Below, one piece after another: positions 1-9,364 of a stretch of DNA of 64,000 nt. Source of the stretch: Rosistilla oblonga (GTDB lineage Bacteria; Planctomycetota; Planctomycetia; Pirellulales; Pirellulaceae). A model generated the notes under the pieces. That model was not told the DNA's origin. It did no database searches and saw only the letters and a program-made list of their open reading frames with translations. The position numbers and the translations under genes were made by a program. Every line of letters starts with the position of its first letter. Position 1 is the stretch's first letter. Location: positions 2,046,001 to 2,110,000 of the forward strand of contig NZ_CP036292.1 of assembly GCF_007751715.1 (NCBI RefSeq). The letters are read 5' to 3'.

Positions 1-291
1 TCCCCTTCAAACTTCGTTTGGCGGAGGGTGAAGTTGGTCGATTGCGATGCCAGACTACACCCGCCCAGCGGAACGCTGGGAGGGTCGGAAAACGAGCCTT
101 CAGCCAGTTTTTCGGGGAGGGCCTTGCGAGGGCTCGAGCGTCTGGAAATTGTGCGCGGACTCGCCTCCCCGAACGTCGCTTCGCTGGTTCGACCCTCCCC
201 TTCAAACTTCGTTTGGCGGAGGGTGAAGGTTCGCCCCTCGCTTCCATCCTGCGGAGGGTGAAGCGTTGGCTGGTTGACCTCGTGTCGAGGG
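1..291. repeat. Intergenic direct repeats with hairpin potential
   Basis: A 33-base sequence at 1-33 recurs exactly at 196-228, and its right part (CGGAGGGTGAAG) appears a third time near 251-262. Each copy contains CCCTCC-like and GGAGGGTG ends that can pair as a hairpin. Between the copies are other short GC-rich inverted pieces such as CCCAGCGGAACGCTGGG at 64-80. I see no convincing gene here; the two small open frames across it are made of repeat sequence. The repeat probably continues to the left of the window. Confidence 0.75.
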
Positions 292-2181
292 CTAAGGCTT
301 CGCGGCTTCGGCTGCTTCTAGGTAGGACATCAGTTCGTAGATCTCATCTTGAGTGAAGCGATCCATCAGCGCCTTGGGCATCATCGACTGCGATGATTTG
401 TTCATGATGTCGATGTCGTCGCGATCGATCACCGTCGGCTCTTTCGACTCGGGATTGGCTAACAGCGAGATCGTCTTCTTGTCCTCTTCGACGACGATTC
501 CCGAGATCGCTTTGCCGTCGAGGGTCAGGACGACGTGGACGACATATTTGGGGTCGATCTTGTGGGAAGGATCGAGGATCTCCTGCAGCACGCCCAACCG
601 GTCTCCCTTCCAACGCGCGACGACGTCGGTCAGGTCGGGGCCGACCGCGCCCCCTTCGCCATGCATCTTGTGGCACTGAGCACAGCTCGCTTCGGTGAAG
701 ATTCGCTTGCCGATCTCGGGGGACCGACCGCGGAGAGCGAGGTCGAGATCCTGTTTGAAATCATCGACAGTCCAACTCTTGATAAACGCCCGATCGTTGC
801 CGATCGGATCCTTTGGCTCGACAGGATTCTTCAGCCACATATCGAGATCTTCAACCACAACCATCACGCCGTACATCCGCATCCAGTGACGGGGAAAGGT
901 GCAGACGTAAGGGTATTCCCCCGGCTGCTCCGGAGCGGTGAAGGTCAGCGCCTCGCGTTGGTGCGCTCCGACCATCGATGTCGAATGCAGTACTTTGTCG
1001 CTGTCGGGAACGTGCATTTTTCCGGACGGCCCGGGAGTCGAATCCATGGCCGAACCAAGCTCCGCAACCTCCTTCAGATCGCCCGGCGTAGTGATCACCA
1101 AGTTGTGCGGCATCAGGTCTTCGTTGATCAAAACGACCTGCACCTCGCTGCCCGCTTGGACGACGAAATAGGGAACGTCGTATCGCATCTCCTCTTCCAC
1201 CGCGTGGATCTGGACGACGCGGACGGCGATTTCACTGAGACGCTTGCGGACGGCGCGGGCTTGGTCGACTGGCATCAGACCGATCAATTGATCGACCAAT
1301 TGCATCGCGTTCAAAAAAGCTGGTTTGGTCCGATCGGCGGCGGGCGTCGCTTCGGCCAACTGCATCAGCTTGGCGACCACTTGTTGAGCGATCGAGGGAT
1401 CGCGGTCGTCGGCGGGGACCTTTAACAGTGTCGAGACCGCTTCGGCGACCAGCGGCTTTTCGGCGATCGTCTTGGCAACGCGGCTGAACGTGTCGGCTTG
1501 GTCGGCGGGAATGCTGCGGAGTGCACCGATCGCGGCGCGACGCATTTCCTTCTCTTTCGATTGCTCGAACAGTTCGATCACATGCGCTCGCTGCGACGAT
1601 CGCAACTTCGGTTTGGGGAGCAGCGCGATCGAGTGCAAATAGTCGAGCTTGCTGTCCGAGCTGGCGGTTGCCAGCTCCCATGCCTGATCCGATTGATCAC
1701 CCGCGATCAAACCGGCGTATCCGGCAGCGCGAAGCATCGCTGAATCGGAAGCGACCGCGTCGATCAAGGCTTGTTTCTGATCCGCCAGGTCTTCGGACGA
1801 CTGAGCCAGCAGCATCGCGGCCAACTGGCGGCCGACTTCTTTCTCTTCGGAATCGCTTTCATCGAGCCCCGAAATCGCGGCGAGTAGTTCGGTCGCCGGG
1901 CTGGTGCCGTTGATCACCGCCAGACCTTCGGCGGCTTGTTGGCGGTCCTGTCGCGAGAGGCCGCCGCGAGTCAGGATCGTGGCGAAGACAGGTTTGTATT
2001 TAGGATCGTCGGTGGCGCGAGGGACCATCACCAATTGCTCGTTGGAGAGCCGATTGAGTTGGAACATCACGACCCGCTCGCTCTTATCGAGGAAGATCCG
2101 AGGCGGCTTGGGATCGGCTGCCGCCGCGGTCGTTGCGAGGGCAAACAGGACGATGCAGAGTGTCAGCGCGTGAAGCTTCAT
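292..2181 (-). CDS. Exported HEAT/cupredoxin/cytochrome c fusion (Pirellula-type haem-binding protein)
   Basis: This 629-residue protein starts with a signal peptide (about residues 1-21, cleavage after ATTAAAA). A helical, HEAT-like region follows to about residue 310. A cupredoxin domain occupies about 335-445, with type-1 copper ligands His359 (PHN) and the Cys427-x4-His432-x3-Met436 cluster (CTFPRHWMRM). A c-type haem site CAQCH begins at residue 500 and is followed by the ~130-residue domain known as the planctomycete/Verrucomicrobium haem-binding type. The protein should be periplasmic and able to pass electrons between copper and haem. Its redox partner is unknown. It lies 104 bases downstream of the radical SAM gene on the same strand. 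Domain calls are by motif; the substrate is not inferable. Confidence 0.85.
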   Translation of the reverse strand: MKLHALTLCIVLFALATTAAAADPKPPRIFLDKSERVVMFQLNRLSNEQLVMVPRATDDPKYKPVFATILTRGGLSRQDRQQAAEGLAVINGTSPATELLAAISGLDESDSEEKEVGRQLAAMLLAQSSEDLADQKQALIDAVASDSAMLRAAGYAGLIAGDQSDQAWELATASSDSKLDYLHSIALLPKPKLRSSQRAHVIELFEQSKEKEMRRAAIGALRSIPADQADTFSRVAKTIAEKPLVAEAVSTLLKVPADDRDPSIAQQVVAKLMQLAEATPAADRTKPAFLNAMQLVDQLIGLMPVDQARAVRKRLSEIAVRVVQIHAVEEEMRYDVPYFVVQAGSEVQVVLINEDLMPHNLVITTPGDLKEVAELGSAMDSTPGPSGKMHVPDSDKVLHSTSMVGAHQREALTFTAPEQPGEYPYVCTFPRHWMRMYGVMVVVEDLDMWLKNPVEPKDPIGNDRAFIKSWTVDDFKQDLDLALRGRSPEIGKRIFTEASCAQCHKMHGEGGAVGPDLTDVVARWKGDRLGVLQEILDPSHKIDPKYVVHVVLTLDGKAISGIVVEEDKKTISLLANPESKEPTVIDRDDIDIMNKSSQSMMPKALMDRFTQDEIYELMSYLEAAEAAKP

Positions 2182-2285
2182 ACGTTTGAATCGATTGAAA
2201 GGAACGGTTGGGAGCGACCGGAAACGTTACGGGCTCCCGAATCGCCTGAGTGTATCAAATTGTGTTGCCGATAGGACCGCAGGGC

Positions 2286-3269
2286 TCAGCCGTCCGACGA
2301 GGCCGCCGCCACATAACGACTCCCCTGCCGGCTCCCTCGCTGCTTGAATTCCTGCTCGATCGCATGTCGCAGGCTCGACTTCTGCAAGCACCATTCCGGA
2401 GCGATCAGGTAGGCCGGCGGAGCTTCGCCGCTGACCCGTTCGATGATCATCGTTTCGGGCAGGCGTTCGATGAAATCGACGACTGTCTGGACGTATTCGT
2501 CCCGGGGCATCAATTCCACCTCCCCCGCAGCGACTTCATCCCCCAGACGCGTATTTTTGACGGCGTACAGATTATGAATCTTCACGGCGTCGAGATTCAG
2601 TCGAGCGACTTCGACGGCGGTCTCCATCATGTCGGCGTGCGATTCGCGTGGGATCCCCAGGATCACATGACCGCTGATCTCGAACCCGCGGCCGCGGCTA
2701 CGCTCGACAGCATCGATCATCGAATCGTGGTAGTGAGCGCGGTTCATCCAATCGAGACTCTCCGCGTGGATCGTCTGCATGCCGTATTCGACCGAGACGT
2801 AACGCTGCTGGGCCAATTCGCTGATCAGATCCAACACATCCTCGGCGACGCAGTCGGGGCGGGTGCCGATCGCCAGGCCGACAACTTCCGGATGCGACAG
2901 CGATTCCTCGTACAACGCCCGCAGATGGTCGACGTCGGCGTAGGTGTTCGTGGCAGGCTGGAAGTAAGCGATGAAGCCCTTGATGTTGCTGTATCGACGC
3001 TTTAGGGCTTCGATCCCGCGATCGATCTGTTCGCGGATCTCGTATCGCCGCGTCCGCCGGCTGGGGCTGAACGAAGGGTTGTTGCAGAAATTGCAGCCCC
3101 CTTTGGCAAGCGTTCCATCGGCGTTGGGGCATGTGAAGCCGGCGTTGATGCTGACCCGTTGGACGCGACCGCCGAAGCGATTCCGCAAATAGGCGCTATA
3201 AGGGTAATAGAACGCACCATCGAGCCGCCAATCGAAATGTTCGTGCCCCGGCGGAATTGAGGATTGCAT
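2286..3269 (-). CDS. Radical SAM protein, YhcC/TIGR01212 family
   Basis: The 327-residue product matches the YhcC-like radical SAM family. The N-terminal segment contains YPYSAYLRNRFGGRVQRVSI followed by the cluster cysteines Cys47, Cys59 and Cys62 (CPNADGT...GGCNFC), which would hold the 4Fe-4S cluster that cleaves S-adenosylmethionine. Further family-typical blocks are AYFQPATNTYA, GTRPDC, VEYGMQT and GHVILGIPRE. Length is normal for the family. The biochemical substrate of this family is not firmly established, so no gene symbol is given. The start at 3269 is an ATG followed by a normal N-terminus. It is transcribed towards the cupredoxin/haem gene, but a functional link is not evident. 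Confidence 0.9.
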   Translation of the reverse strand: MQSSIPPGHEHFDWRLDGAFYYPYSAYLRNRFGGRVQRVSINAGFTCPNADGTLAKGGCNFCNNPSFSPSRRTRRYEIREQIDRGIEALKRRYSNIKGFIAYFQPATNTYADVDHLRALYEESLSHPEVVGLAIGTRPDCVAEDVLDLISELAQQRYVSVEYGMQTIHAESLDWMNRAHYHDSMIDAVERSRGRGFEISGHVILGIPRESHADMMETAVEVARLNLDAVKIHNLYAVKNTRLGDEVAAGEVELMPRDEYVQTVVDFIERLPETMIIERVSGEAPPAYLIAPEWCLQKSSLRHAIEQEFKQRGSRQGSRYVAAASSDG

Positions 3270-3420
3270 GTTTGAGAGCTATTATAGTTAGGTGAAGTGA
3301 CAATAAATGGAGCGCTAAGGGACTTTTGAAGTGGCTACCATTTTTCAGCAACCTGAGTGTAAGGTCCACTATTACTCAGCGCATAGATAGCGCCAACGGC
3401 GTGGGCAGGCAAGGGAACCG

Positions 3421-3876
3421 ATGGACGATATTGGCAAAGTTAAACGTTACGGGATGCTCGAACCCTCCAGCGGCGGCGATCCGGTGCCGTTGTTGAAGGA
3501 GCGATTGACGGTCGGACGCCGCGATTCGTGCGACATCTGTTTGAAGTTCGCAAATATTTCGGGGCAGCATTGTCGGCTGACGCTCGAGAACGGATACTGG
3601 TTCGCTCGCGATATGGACAGCCGCAACGGCACCAAGGTCAACGGCAGCCGGATCTTGCGCAAACGACTCGATCCCGGTTCGGTGATCTCGTTTGCCAAGC
3701 ACGAATACACCATCGAATACAACCCGCAGGATCTGGGGGCGTTTGGCCCACCACCGCCGGACGAAGATCAATTGTCCGACGTTCTGCGACGTTCGTTGAT
3801 GGACCGCGCCGGCATGAACCGCCGCAGCGAGTCGAATCGCTTCAAGAACGAACAGCACGACGACCTCGATTTTTAA
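3421..3876 (+). CDS. FHA-domain protein
   Basis: A 151-residue soluble protein built around one forkhead-associated domain at about residues 26-102. Conserved phosphothreonine-binding features are visible: VGRR near the start of the domain, ISGQHCRL and DMDSRNGTKVNG. FHA domains bind phosphothreonine peptides, usually products of Ser/Thr kinases, which planctomycetes have in large numbers. The remaining C-terminus is charged and probably disordered. The ATG has AAGGGAA just upstream. No kinase or phosphatase gene is adjacent, so its partner cannot be named. It is followed after 16 bases by the Dabb gene on the same strand. Confidence 0.88.
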   Translation: MDDIGKVKRYGMLEPSSGGDPVPLLKERLTVGRRDSCDICLKFANISGQHCRLTLENGYWFARDMDSRNGTKVNGSRILRKRLDPGSVISFAKHEYTIEYNPQDLGAFGPPPPDEDQLSDVLRRSLMDRAGMNRRSESNRFKNEQHDDLDF

Positions 3877-3892
3877 TTAGGATTCCGCACCG

Positions 3893-4201
<309 letters not shown>

Positions 4202-4273
4202 ACGACTGGCGAAGCCAGCAATCCGACGCCAGCCAAGCGGTGGGCGATCCAATCGAAAAGGGACTGAGAAACG

Positions 4274-5110
4274 ATGCATCAGGATGGCATAACTCCGGCG
4301 AAAATCGGCGACTACACCTGCGGCCCTGGCAATCCATTGCTGTTGATTGCCGGTCCGTGTGTTTTGGAAACGCGCGAGGCAGCGATCGAGATCGGTTTGC
4401 GGCTGCGCGATATCGGCCAAGAGCATGGTGCCTCGATCGTCTTTAAGGCTTCGTTTGATAAGGCGAACCGGACCAGTTTGAGCAGCTACCGCGGGCCGGG
4501 ACTCGAAGCGGGGCTCGAGATTCTGCAAGCCGTTGGCGAAGCGACCGGCCTGCCGGTGACGACCGACATTCATCTTCCCGAGCAAGCCGAAGCTGCCGGG
4601 CGGGTTTGCGATCTGCTGCAAATCCCTGCTTTTCTCGCCCGCCAGACCGATCTGTTGGTCGCGGCAGCCGAAACGGGCAAAGCGATCAACGTGAAGAAGG
4701 GGCAATTTATGGCTCCCGGCGACATGCGGTACGTCGTCGAAAAGCTGCGGGAGAGCGGATCGCAAAACATCCTGCTGTGCGAGCGGGGAACGTTTTTCGG
4801 TTACGGCCGTTTGGTCAACGATATGCGGTCGATTCCGGAGATGCAGGCGTTGGGCGTGCCAGTCGTTTTTGACGCCACGCACAGCGTCCAGCAGCCCGGT
4901 GGGTTGGGTGGCGCAACCGGCGGCAATCGCGCGATGGTTGAACCATTAGCTCGGGCTGCCGTAGCAATAGGAACCGACGCGTTATTCTTTGAAACCCACC
5001 CCGACCCCGATAAATCACCGAGCGATGGTCCGAACATGGTTCCGCTGGATCAGTTTTCGGGTTTGGTGGGCCGGATGCTCGCAATCCGCCGCGGTCTCGA
5101 GGCCCTTTAA
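4274..5110 (+). CDS. kdsA: 3-deoxy-8-phosphooctulonate synthase (Kdo-8-P synthase)
   Basis: The 278-residue product condenses phosphoenolpyruvate and arabinose 5-phosphate to Kdo-8-phosphate, a step in making the Kdo of lipopolysaccharide. Family blocks are clear: IAGPCVLE near the start, [56 protein letters not shown] and [19 protein letters not shown]. Length is as expected for KdsA and the family-specific DANRTS-like block (here DKANRTS) separates it from DAHP synthases. It supports a Gram-negative-type envelope with Kdo. The stop codon is followed by an inverted repeat at 5115-5172 that may end transcription. Confidence 0.96.
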   Translation: MHQDGITPAKIGDYTCGPGNPLLLIAGPCVLETREAAIEIGLRLRDIGQEHGASIVFKASFDKANRTSLSSYRGPGLEAGLEILQAVGEATGLPVTTDIHLPEQAEAAGRVCDLLQIPAFLARQTDLLVAAAETGKAINVKKGQFMAPGDMRYVVEKLRESGSQNILLCERGTFFGYGRLVNDMRSIPEMQALGVPVVFDATHSVQQPGGLGGATGGNRAMVEPLARAAVAIGTDALFFETHPDPDKSPSDGPNMVPLDQFSGLVGRMLAIRRGLEAL

Positions 5111-5114
5111 AGGC

Positions 5115-5172
5115 GGACAGAAAACGATTTGGTTGGATCGGCATCCCGTTCTAAAAACTCAGTTTTCTGTCC
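5115..5172. repeat. Inverted repeat between kdsA and the lipoprotein gene
   Basis: An 11-base arm GGACAGAAAAC at 5115-5125 is exactly repeated in inverse orientation at 5162-5172, with a 36-base spacer. There is no run of T after the second arm, so it is not a classical intrinsic terminator. Partly similar sequences flank it (GGCCCTTTAAA at 5101-5111 and GGCCCTAAAAA at 5173-5183), which could be a decayed target duplication of a small insertion. Confidence 0.6.
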
Positions 5173-5188
5173 GGCCCTAAAAAATCGA

Positions 5189-6934
5189 ATGATGATCTGG
5201 ATCACAAACTCTCGTTACCGCATTGGCTTGGTCTGTCTTTTGATCGCTGCCAATGCAGCTCTTGTCGGCTGCAACAACGAAGCGGAGATCGTCCGCCAAG
5301 CGCGGCGTAAACAAAAGCAGCAGCTGGCAAACGAAGCGGCAACCGTCGACCACTTGAACGAGGCGGCTGGCTATATCAGCCGGATGGTCGAGCTCGATCC
5401 TCAAGCGGCGACGCGGCAGATCAATTACCATCTGAACGCTTGGTTGGAAGCCTCGCCGCCGAAGGTCGATCGCCAGTTGTCCCCGATGGCGGCCCAACGG
5501 ATGCAGTCGTTCCCCGACGAAGTCGACGCGGTCCGTCCCGATTCCGACACCTTCCTGCCGGGCGACATCGACTATTTTCGTCGCTGTTTTCTGCTCAGCC
5601 GCGTCGCGAACTGGGCTGGCGACGGGCCGCTGCACGATCCAATTCTCGCCGGCTGGCTAGCCGACGAAGAGTCGGGACTCGACCCGTCGCAGGCTCAAAC
5701 GCTGGAAAAAGCGTGCCGCTTGTTCGACTGGACGCTCCGCAATATCCAACTGCAACCGATGCAATTCCCCGCCAATTCTCCGCGGGTCGCTCCCAAGGAG
5801 ATGCCGCCTGGATTGGTCTTCGATGGACCTGGGTATCGGCAGACGTTGGAGGAATGTTTGTGGCGAGGCAGCGGCGATGGGCTGCAGCGTTCGCGCGTCT
5901 TCCTCGCGCTGTGCCAACAGGCCGGCCTCGATGCCTGCATGCTGGCGATCAAGCACCCCGATCGCGACTCGGTCGCGCCGTGGTTGGTGGGCGTCCGCGC
6001 CGGCCAACAGGTCTTCCTATTTGATGCCATCATCGGAACGCACGTTCCCGGTCCTGGGCAAGAGGGAATCGCGACGCTCGCTCAAGCCAAAGAGGATCCG
6101 GCGGTGCTGCGGCGGATGAAGATCGCCGGGCTGTACGATTATCCCGTCGATTCCAGCTGGCTGTCGAAAGTTGTCGCCTTCATCGACATCCCGACCGAAG
6201 CGTTTTGTTGGCGGATGAAAGCCCTGCAGCAGGGGCTGACCGGCGACGCCCGGATGCAGCTGACGTACGATCCCGAATCGATCGCGGCGTGGGAAGAACT
6301 CGAATTGATCGACGAAGTCCAAGCCTGGTCGATCGACGCTTTGGCTCGCCGGTATCACTTTGCAATGCAGCGAGCGATGTCCGACGACCTGAAGGTCTAT
6401 CTGGACCAACAGATGCGATGGGGCATGTTGTCTCCCAATTTTCCGTTGGCCAACGCGCGGTGGAATCACTTGAGCGGCGAGTTCGATCGCGACGAAGACG
6501 ATGGGGCGCGGATCCTTTATATGAACCTTCGGATTCCCGACACCGACATCGAAAACCTGCCGTACGATGTGAATCTGCAGGTTCAATTGAACGCTCGCCG
6601 CCAACCTGGACAGCCGCAGGAAGCGTACGACCAGCAGTTGCGAATCATCCAGGCTCAGTACCGCCAAGCCAAACAGGCGGCAACGTTTTGGTTGGCGTTG
6701 ATCCAGTTCGAAGACTCGCGTTACGAAAACGCAGCGACGTGGCAGCAGAAGCGTGTGCTGGGCCGCGACGCGCAATCCCCTTGGGGACCTTCGGCTCGTT
6801 ACAATGTGGGAAGAGCATTGGAGCATCTGGACCGTCCCGACGAAGCGATCGAATATTACAAGACGCAGCGCGATCCCCAAGAACACGGGAACCGCATCCG
6901 GGCTCGGTTGTTGTCGCGCGAAGTCGCCGAATAA
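5189..6934 (+). CDS. Lipoprotein with TPR-like C-terminus
   Basis: I place the start at the ATG at 5189 because the protein then begins with a short lipoprotein signal ending in the lipobox ALVGC; an upstream start would add about 20 residues of non-signal sequence. The product has about 581 residues. A transglutaminase-like stretch (SRVFLALCQQAGLDACMLAI and following) is visible near residue 235, although no full catalytic triad was confirmed. The C-terminus has a TPR-like block (ARYNVGRALEHLDRPDEAIEYY). It is expected to be anchored in a membrane facing the periplasm and to mediate protein contacts. It precedes the NfeD-like gene by 59 bases on the same strand. No specific function is recognised. 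Confidence 0.8.
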   Translation: MMIWITNSRYRIGLVCLLIAANAALVGCNNEAEIVRQARRKQKQQLANEAATVDHLNEAAGYISRMVELDPQAATRQINYHLNAWLEASPPKVDRQLSPMAAQRMQSFPDEVDAVRPDSDTFLPGDIDYFRRCFLLSRVANWAGDGPLHDPILAGWLADEESGLDPSQAQTLEKACRLFDWTLRNIQLQPMQFPANSPRVAPKEMPPGLVFDGPGYRQTLEECLWRGSGDGLQRSRVFLALCQQAGLDACMLAIKHPDRDSVAPWLVGVRAGQQVFLFDAIIGTHVPGPGQEGIATLAQAKEDPAVLRRMKIAGLYDYPVDSSWLSKVVAFIDIPTEAFCWRMKALQQGLTGDARMQLTYDPESIAAWEELELIDEVQAWSIDALARRYHFAMQRAMSDDLKVYLDQQMRWGMLSPNFPLANARWNHLSGEFDRDEDDGARILYMNLRIPDTDIENLPYDVNLQVQLNARRQPGQPQEAYDQQLRIIQAQYRQAKQAATFWLALIQFEDSRYENAATWQQKRVLGRDAQSPWGPSARYNVGRALEHLDRPDEAIEYYKTQRDPQEHGNRIRARLLSREVAE

Positions 6935-6993
6935 CGCGATCTGGCGGTTCGGGGCACGTATAATCAGTGCTGGGAAGAGGAGGGGGATGTACG

Positions 6994-9201
6994 ATGTTCC
7001 AACAGCACTCACGACGCATGCGCACCGGCGGTAACCGCGCGCTGCCACCGTGGCGGAGCTTTCTTTTGGGTTGGGTTGCGCTTTGTCTGGCGTTTCCGCT
7101 GACCGAATCTCCGACCTTCAGCCAGGACGTCCAGCGAGGAGTGTTGGTTCAAGTCGCGTTGCCGATCGACGATGCAACGCAGCGGCAGGTCGAATCGACG
7201 ATCAACACGATCCGTTCCACCGCCACAGCGGAAGCGGGGCGGCAAAAGTTAGTGCTGCAGTTCGGCAAGCAAGGCGACCAGGCGACCGGCGGCGAAACGG
7301 CTTTCGAACGCGGGCTGCAATTGGCGCGGTTCTTGACCAGCGAAAACGCGACCGACGTCAAGACGATCGCTTACGTCGCCGGATCGGTCCAAGGGCACGC
7401 GGTCCTGCCGGTGCTGGCTTGCGATCAGATCGTCGTTGCCCCCGGAGCCAGTTTGGGAGATGCCGGAATCGACCAAGCCTCCGTCGATCCGGTCGTCATG
7501 TTAGCTTATGAATCGATCGCCCAGCGACGCCGCACGATTCCGATCGGAGCGGTGCGAGCGATGCTGGACGCCGATCTCGAACTAGTCCGGATCAGCCAAG
7601 TCGATGGGGGCGACCTGTTTCTTTCGGGACCCGAACTTGCGGAACTCCGCGACCAGGGGAAGGTCTGGAAAGAGGAACAGCTTGCCGCGCCGGGCGAGCT
7701 TGCCAACTTTGTCGGTTCGCAGATGAGGACCTATCGGTGGGCAACGCACGAGGTTCGCGATGTCGATGAATTGGCCACCGCGCTCGGTTTGTCGCGAATC
7801 AGCGATTCCCAGTCGCCCAACCTGGGAGAGGTCAACGCGGTGTTGGCGGAGATCAGCGGTCCGATCAATCGCCGGCGGGGACGACGCGTCCGCAATAATT
7901 TGTCCGACGCGATCCAACGCCACGATCTGAATCTCGTCGTATCGCACGTCAACAGCGCCGGTGGAGATCTAAACGAATCGCTCGAATTGGCATCGTATTT
8001 CGCCAACCTTCCGGCTCAGGGAATCCGAACCGCCGCGTTTGTCGACCCTCAAGCCGTCGGCGATGCCGCGTTGGTCGCATTGTCGGCGCAACAGGTCTAC
8101 ATGTCCCCCGAAGCAAACCTGGGCGGGCCGGGAGCAGCGTCGTTCAGCGCCGCGGCGTTGGATGATCTGAGCGAAGCGATCGACCAGATCGCGCGGTCGA
8201 CGGGACGCAGTCCAGCGCTGTTGCGCGGGCTGTTGGATCGAGAACTGGAAGTCTTCGAATATCTTGACGCCCGCAGCGGTCGCGTCGCTTACTTCAGTTC
8301 CGACGAACACGCCGCGCGAGACGACGCGGCGCGATGGGCTCGCCAGGGGGCCGTCGCGTTGGCCGATGGCATCTCGGCAGAACAAGCACTTCAACTGGGG
8401 CTGATCACCGGCATCGAGAGCGATCTAAAACAGGTCTGCCGAAAGGTTGGACTGAAAGATCTGCCTCAACGGCTGGACGAACGCTGGATCGTGAATTTTG
8501 TCGAGAGCCTGGGACGCCAAGTTTGGCTGCCGCGGATGCTGCTGTTCATCGGCTTCTTCATGCTGTCGGTGGAGATCGGTGCGCCGGGGATCGGTTTTCC
8601 CGGCTTCATTTCGATGGTCAGCCTGATGCTCTTCTTTTGGATCCAAGCGGCCGGCGGAACGGCGGAGTGGTTGGAGATCTTCTTGTTCGTCGGCGGAGTT
8701 CTCTGTCTGCTGGCGGAGGTGCTGTTGTTCCCCGGCTTTGGCATTTTTGGGATCGGCGGCTTGGTGATGTTAGTGGCCAGTTTAGTCCTGGTCAGCCAAA
8801 CGTTTGTACTGCCCAGCAACGCCTACCAATACAACCAATTAACGGGCAATCTGATCGGCGTGCTGGTGGCGATCGGCGGGATGTTAGGAGGCGGGCTGGC
8901 GCTCCGTTGGATGCTGCCTCAGTTGCCTTTCTTCCGCCATCTGATGATGGTCGAAGACGAAGAGGAGAAGCAGATTCGGGCCGAGAACGAAGCGATCGTC
9001 CACTGGGATCATCTGCAAGGTCAGCGAGGAATCGCGACGACGCCGCTGGTCCCGTCGGGCAAAGCCAGGTTCGGCGAGGAGTTGATTGCGGTGGTCAGCG
9101 ACGGACCGATGATCGATCCGCAGCGACCGGTGATCGTCAAACAGGTTTACGGCAATCGGGTCGTCGTCGAAGAGTTGATCGACGAGGACCAACCGGAATA
9201 A
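6994..9201 (+). CDS. NfeD-like membrane protein with two ClpP/SppA-like domains
   Basis: I choose ATG at 6994, preceded by GAGGAGGGGG, over the upstream GTG at 6967. The product of about 735 residues has an N-terminal signal/anchor, two ClpP-class folds (about residues 48-250 and 275-460), four or more membrane helices (about 510-655) and a C-terminal NfeD OB-fold ending in VVVEEL. NfeD/STOMATIN-operon proteases cut membrane proteins at a Ser-Lys dyad. In both folds here the position that normally carries the catalytic serine (A-S-A-G context) reads VQGHAVL and VGDAALV, so both may be inactive. No stomatin/SPFH gene follows; the next gene is a phosphatase. Confidence 0.88.
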   Translation: MFQQHSRRMRTGGNRALPPWRSFLLGWVALCLAFPLTESPTFSQDVQRGVLVQVALPIDDATQRQVESTINTIRSTATAEAGRQKLVLQFGKQGDQATGGETAFERGLQLARFLTSENATDVKTIAYVAGSVQGHAVLPVLACDQIVVAPGASLGDAGIDQASVDPVVMLAYESIAQRRRTIPIGAVRAMLDADLELVRISQVDGGDLFLSGPELAELRDQGKVWKEEQLAAPGELANFVGSQMRTYRWATHEVRDVDELATALGLSRISDSQSPNLGEVNAVLAEISGPINRRRGRRVRNNLSDAIQRHDLNLVVSHVNSAGGDLNESLELASYFANLPAQGIRTAAFVDPQAVGDAALVALSAQQVYMSPEANLGGPGAASFSAAALDDLSEAIDQIARSTGRSPALLRGLLDRELEVFEYLDARSGRVAYFSSDEHAARDDAARWARQGAVALADGISAEQALQLGLITGIESDLKQVCRKVGLKDLPQRLDERWIVNFVESLGRQVWLPRMLLFIGFFMLSVEIGAPGIGFPGFISMVSLMLFFWIQAAGGTAEWLEIFLFVGGVLCLLAEVLLFPGFGIFGIGGLVMLVASLVLVSQTFVLPSNAYQYNQLTGNLIGVLVAIGGMLGGGLALRWMLPQLPFFRHLMMVEDEEEKQIRAENEAIVHWDHLQGQRGIATTPLVPSGKARFGEELIAVVSDGPMIDPQRPVIVKQVYGNRVVVEELIDEDQPE

Positions 9202-9364
9202 ACGCCGGCGCGGTCGCAGGATCCGCAGGGCAGAAAAGTCGCTGGATGATCGAATCCGAGATAAATGCCGACCTCGGCGGGTGGTCGCCCGTCGCGATTT
9301 CGCATATCAAACAGGAGAGTTTACCGATAATTGGGGGGCACCGGACCTAATTCGATCCATCCGC

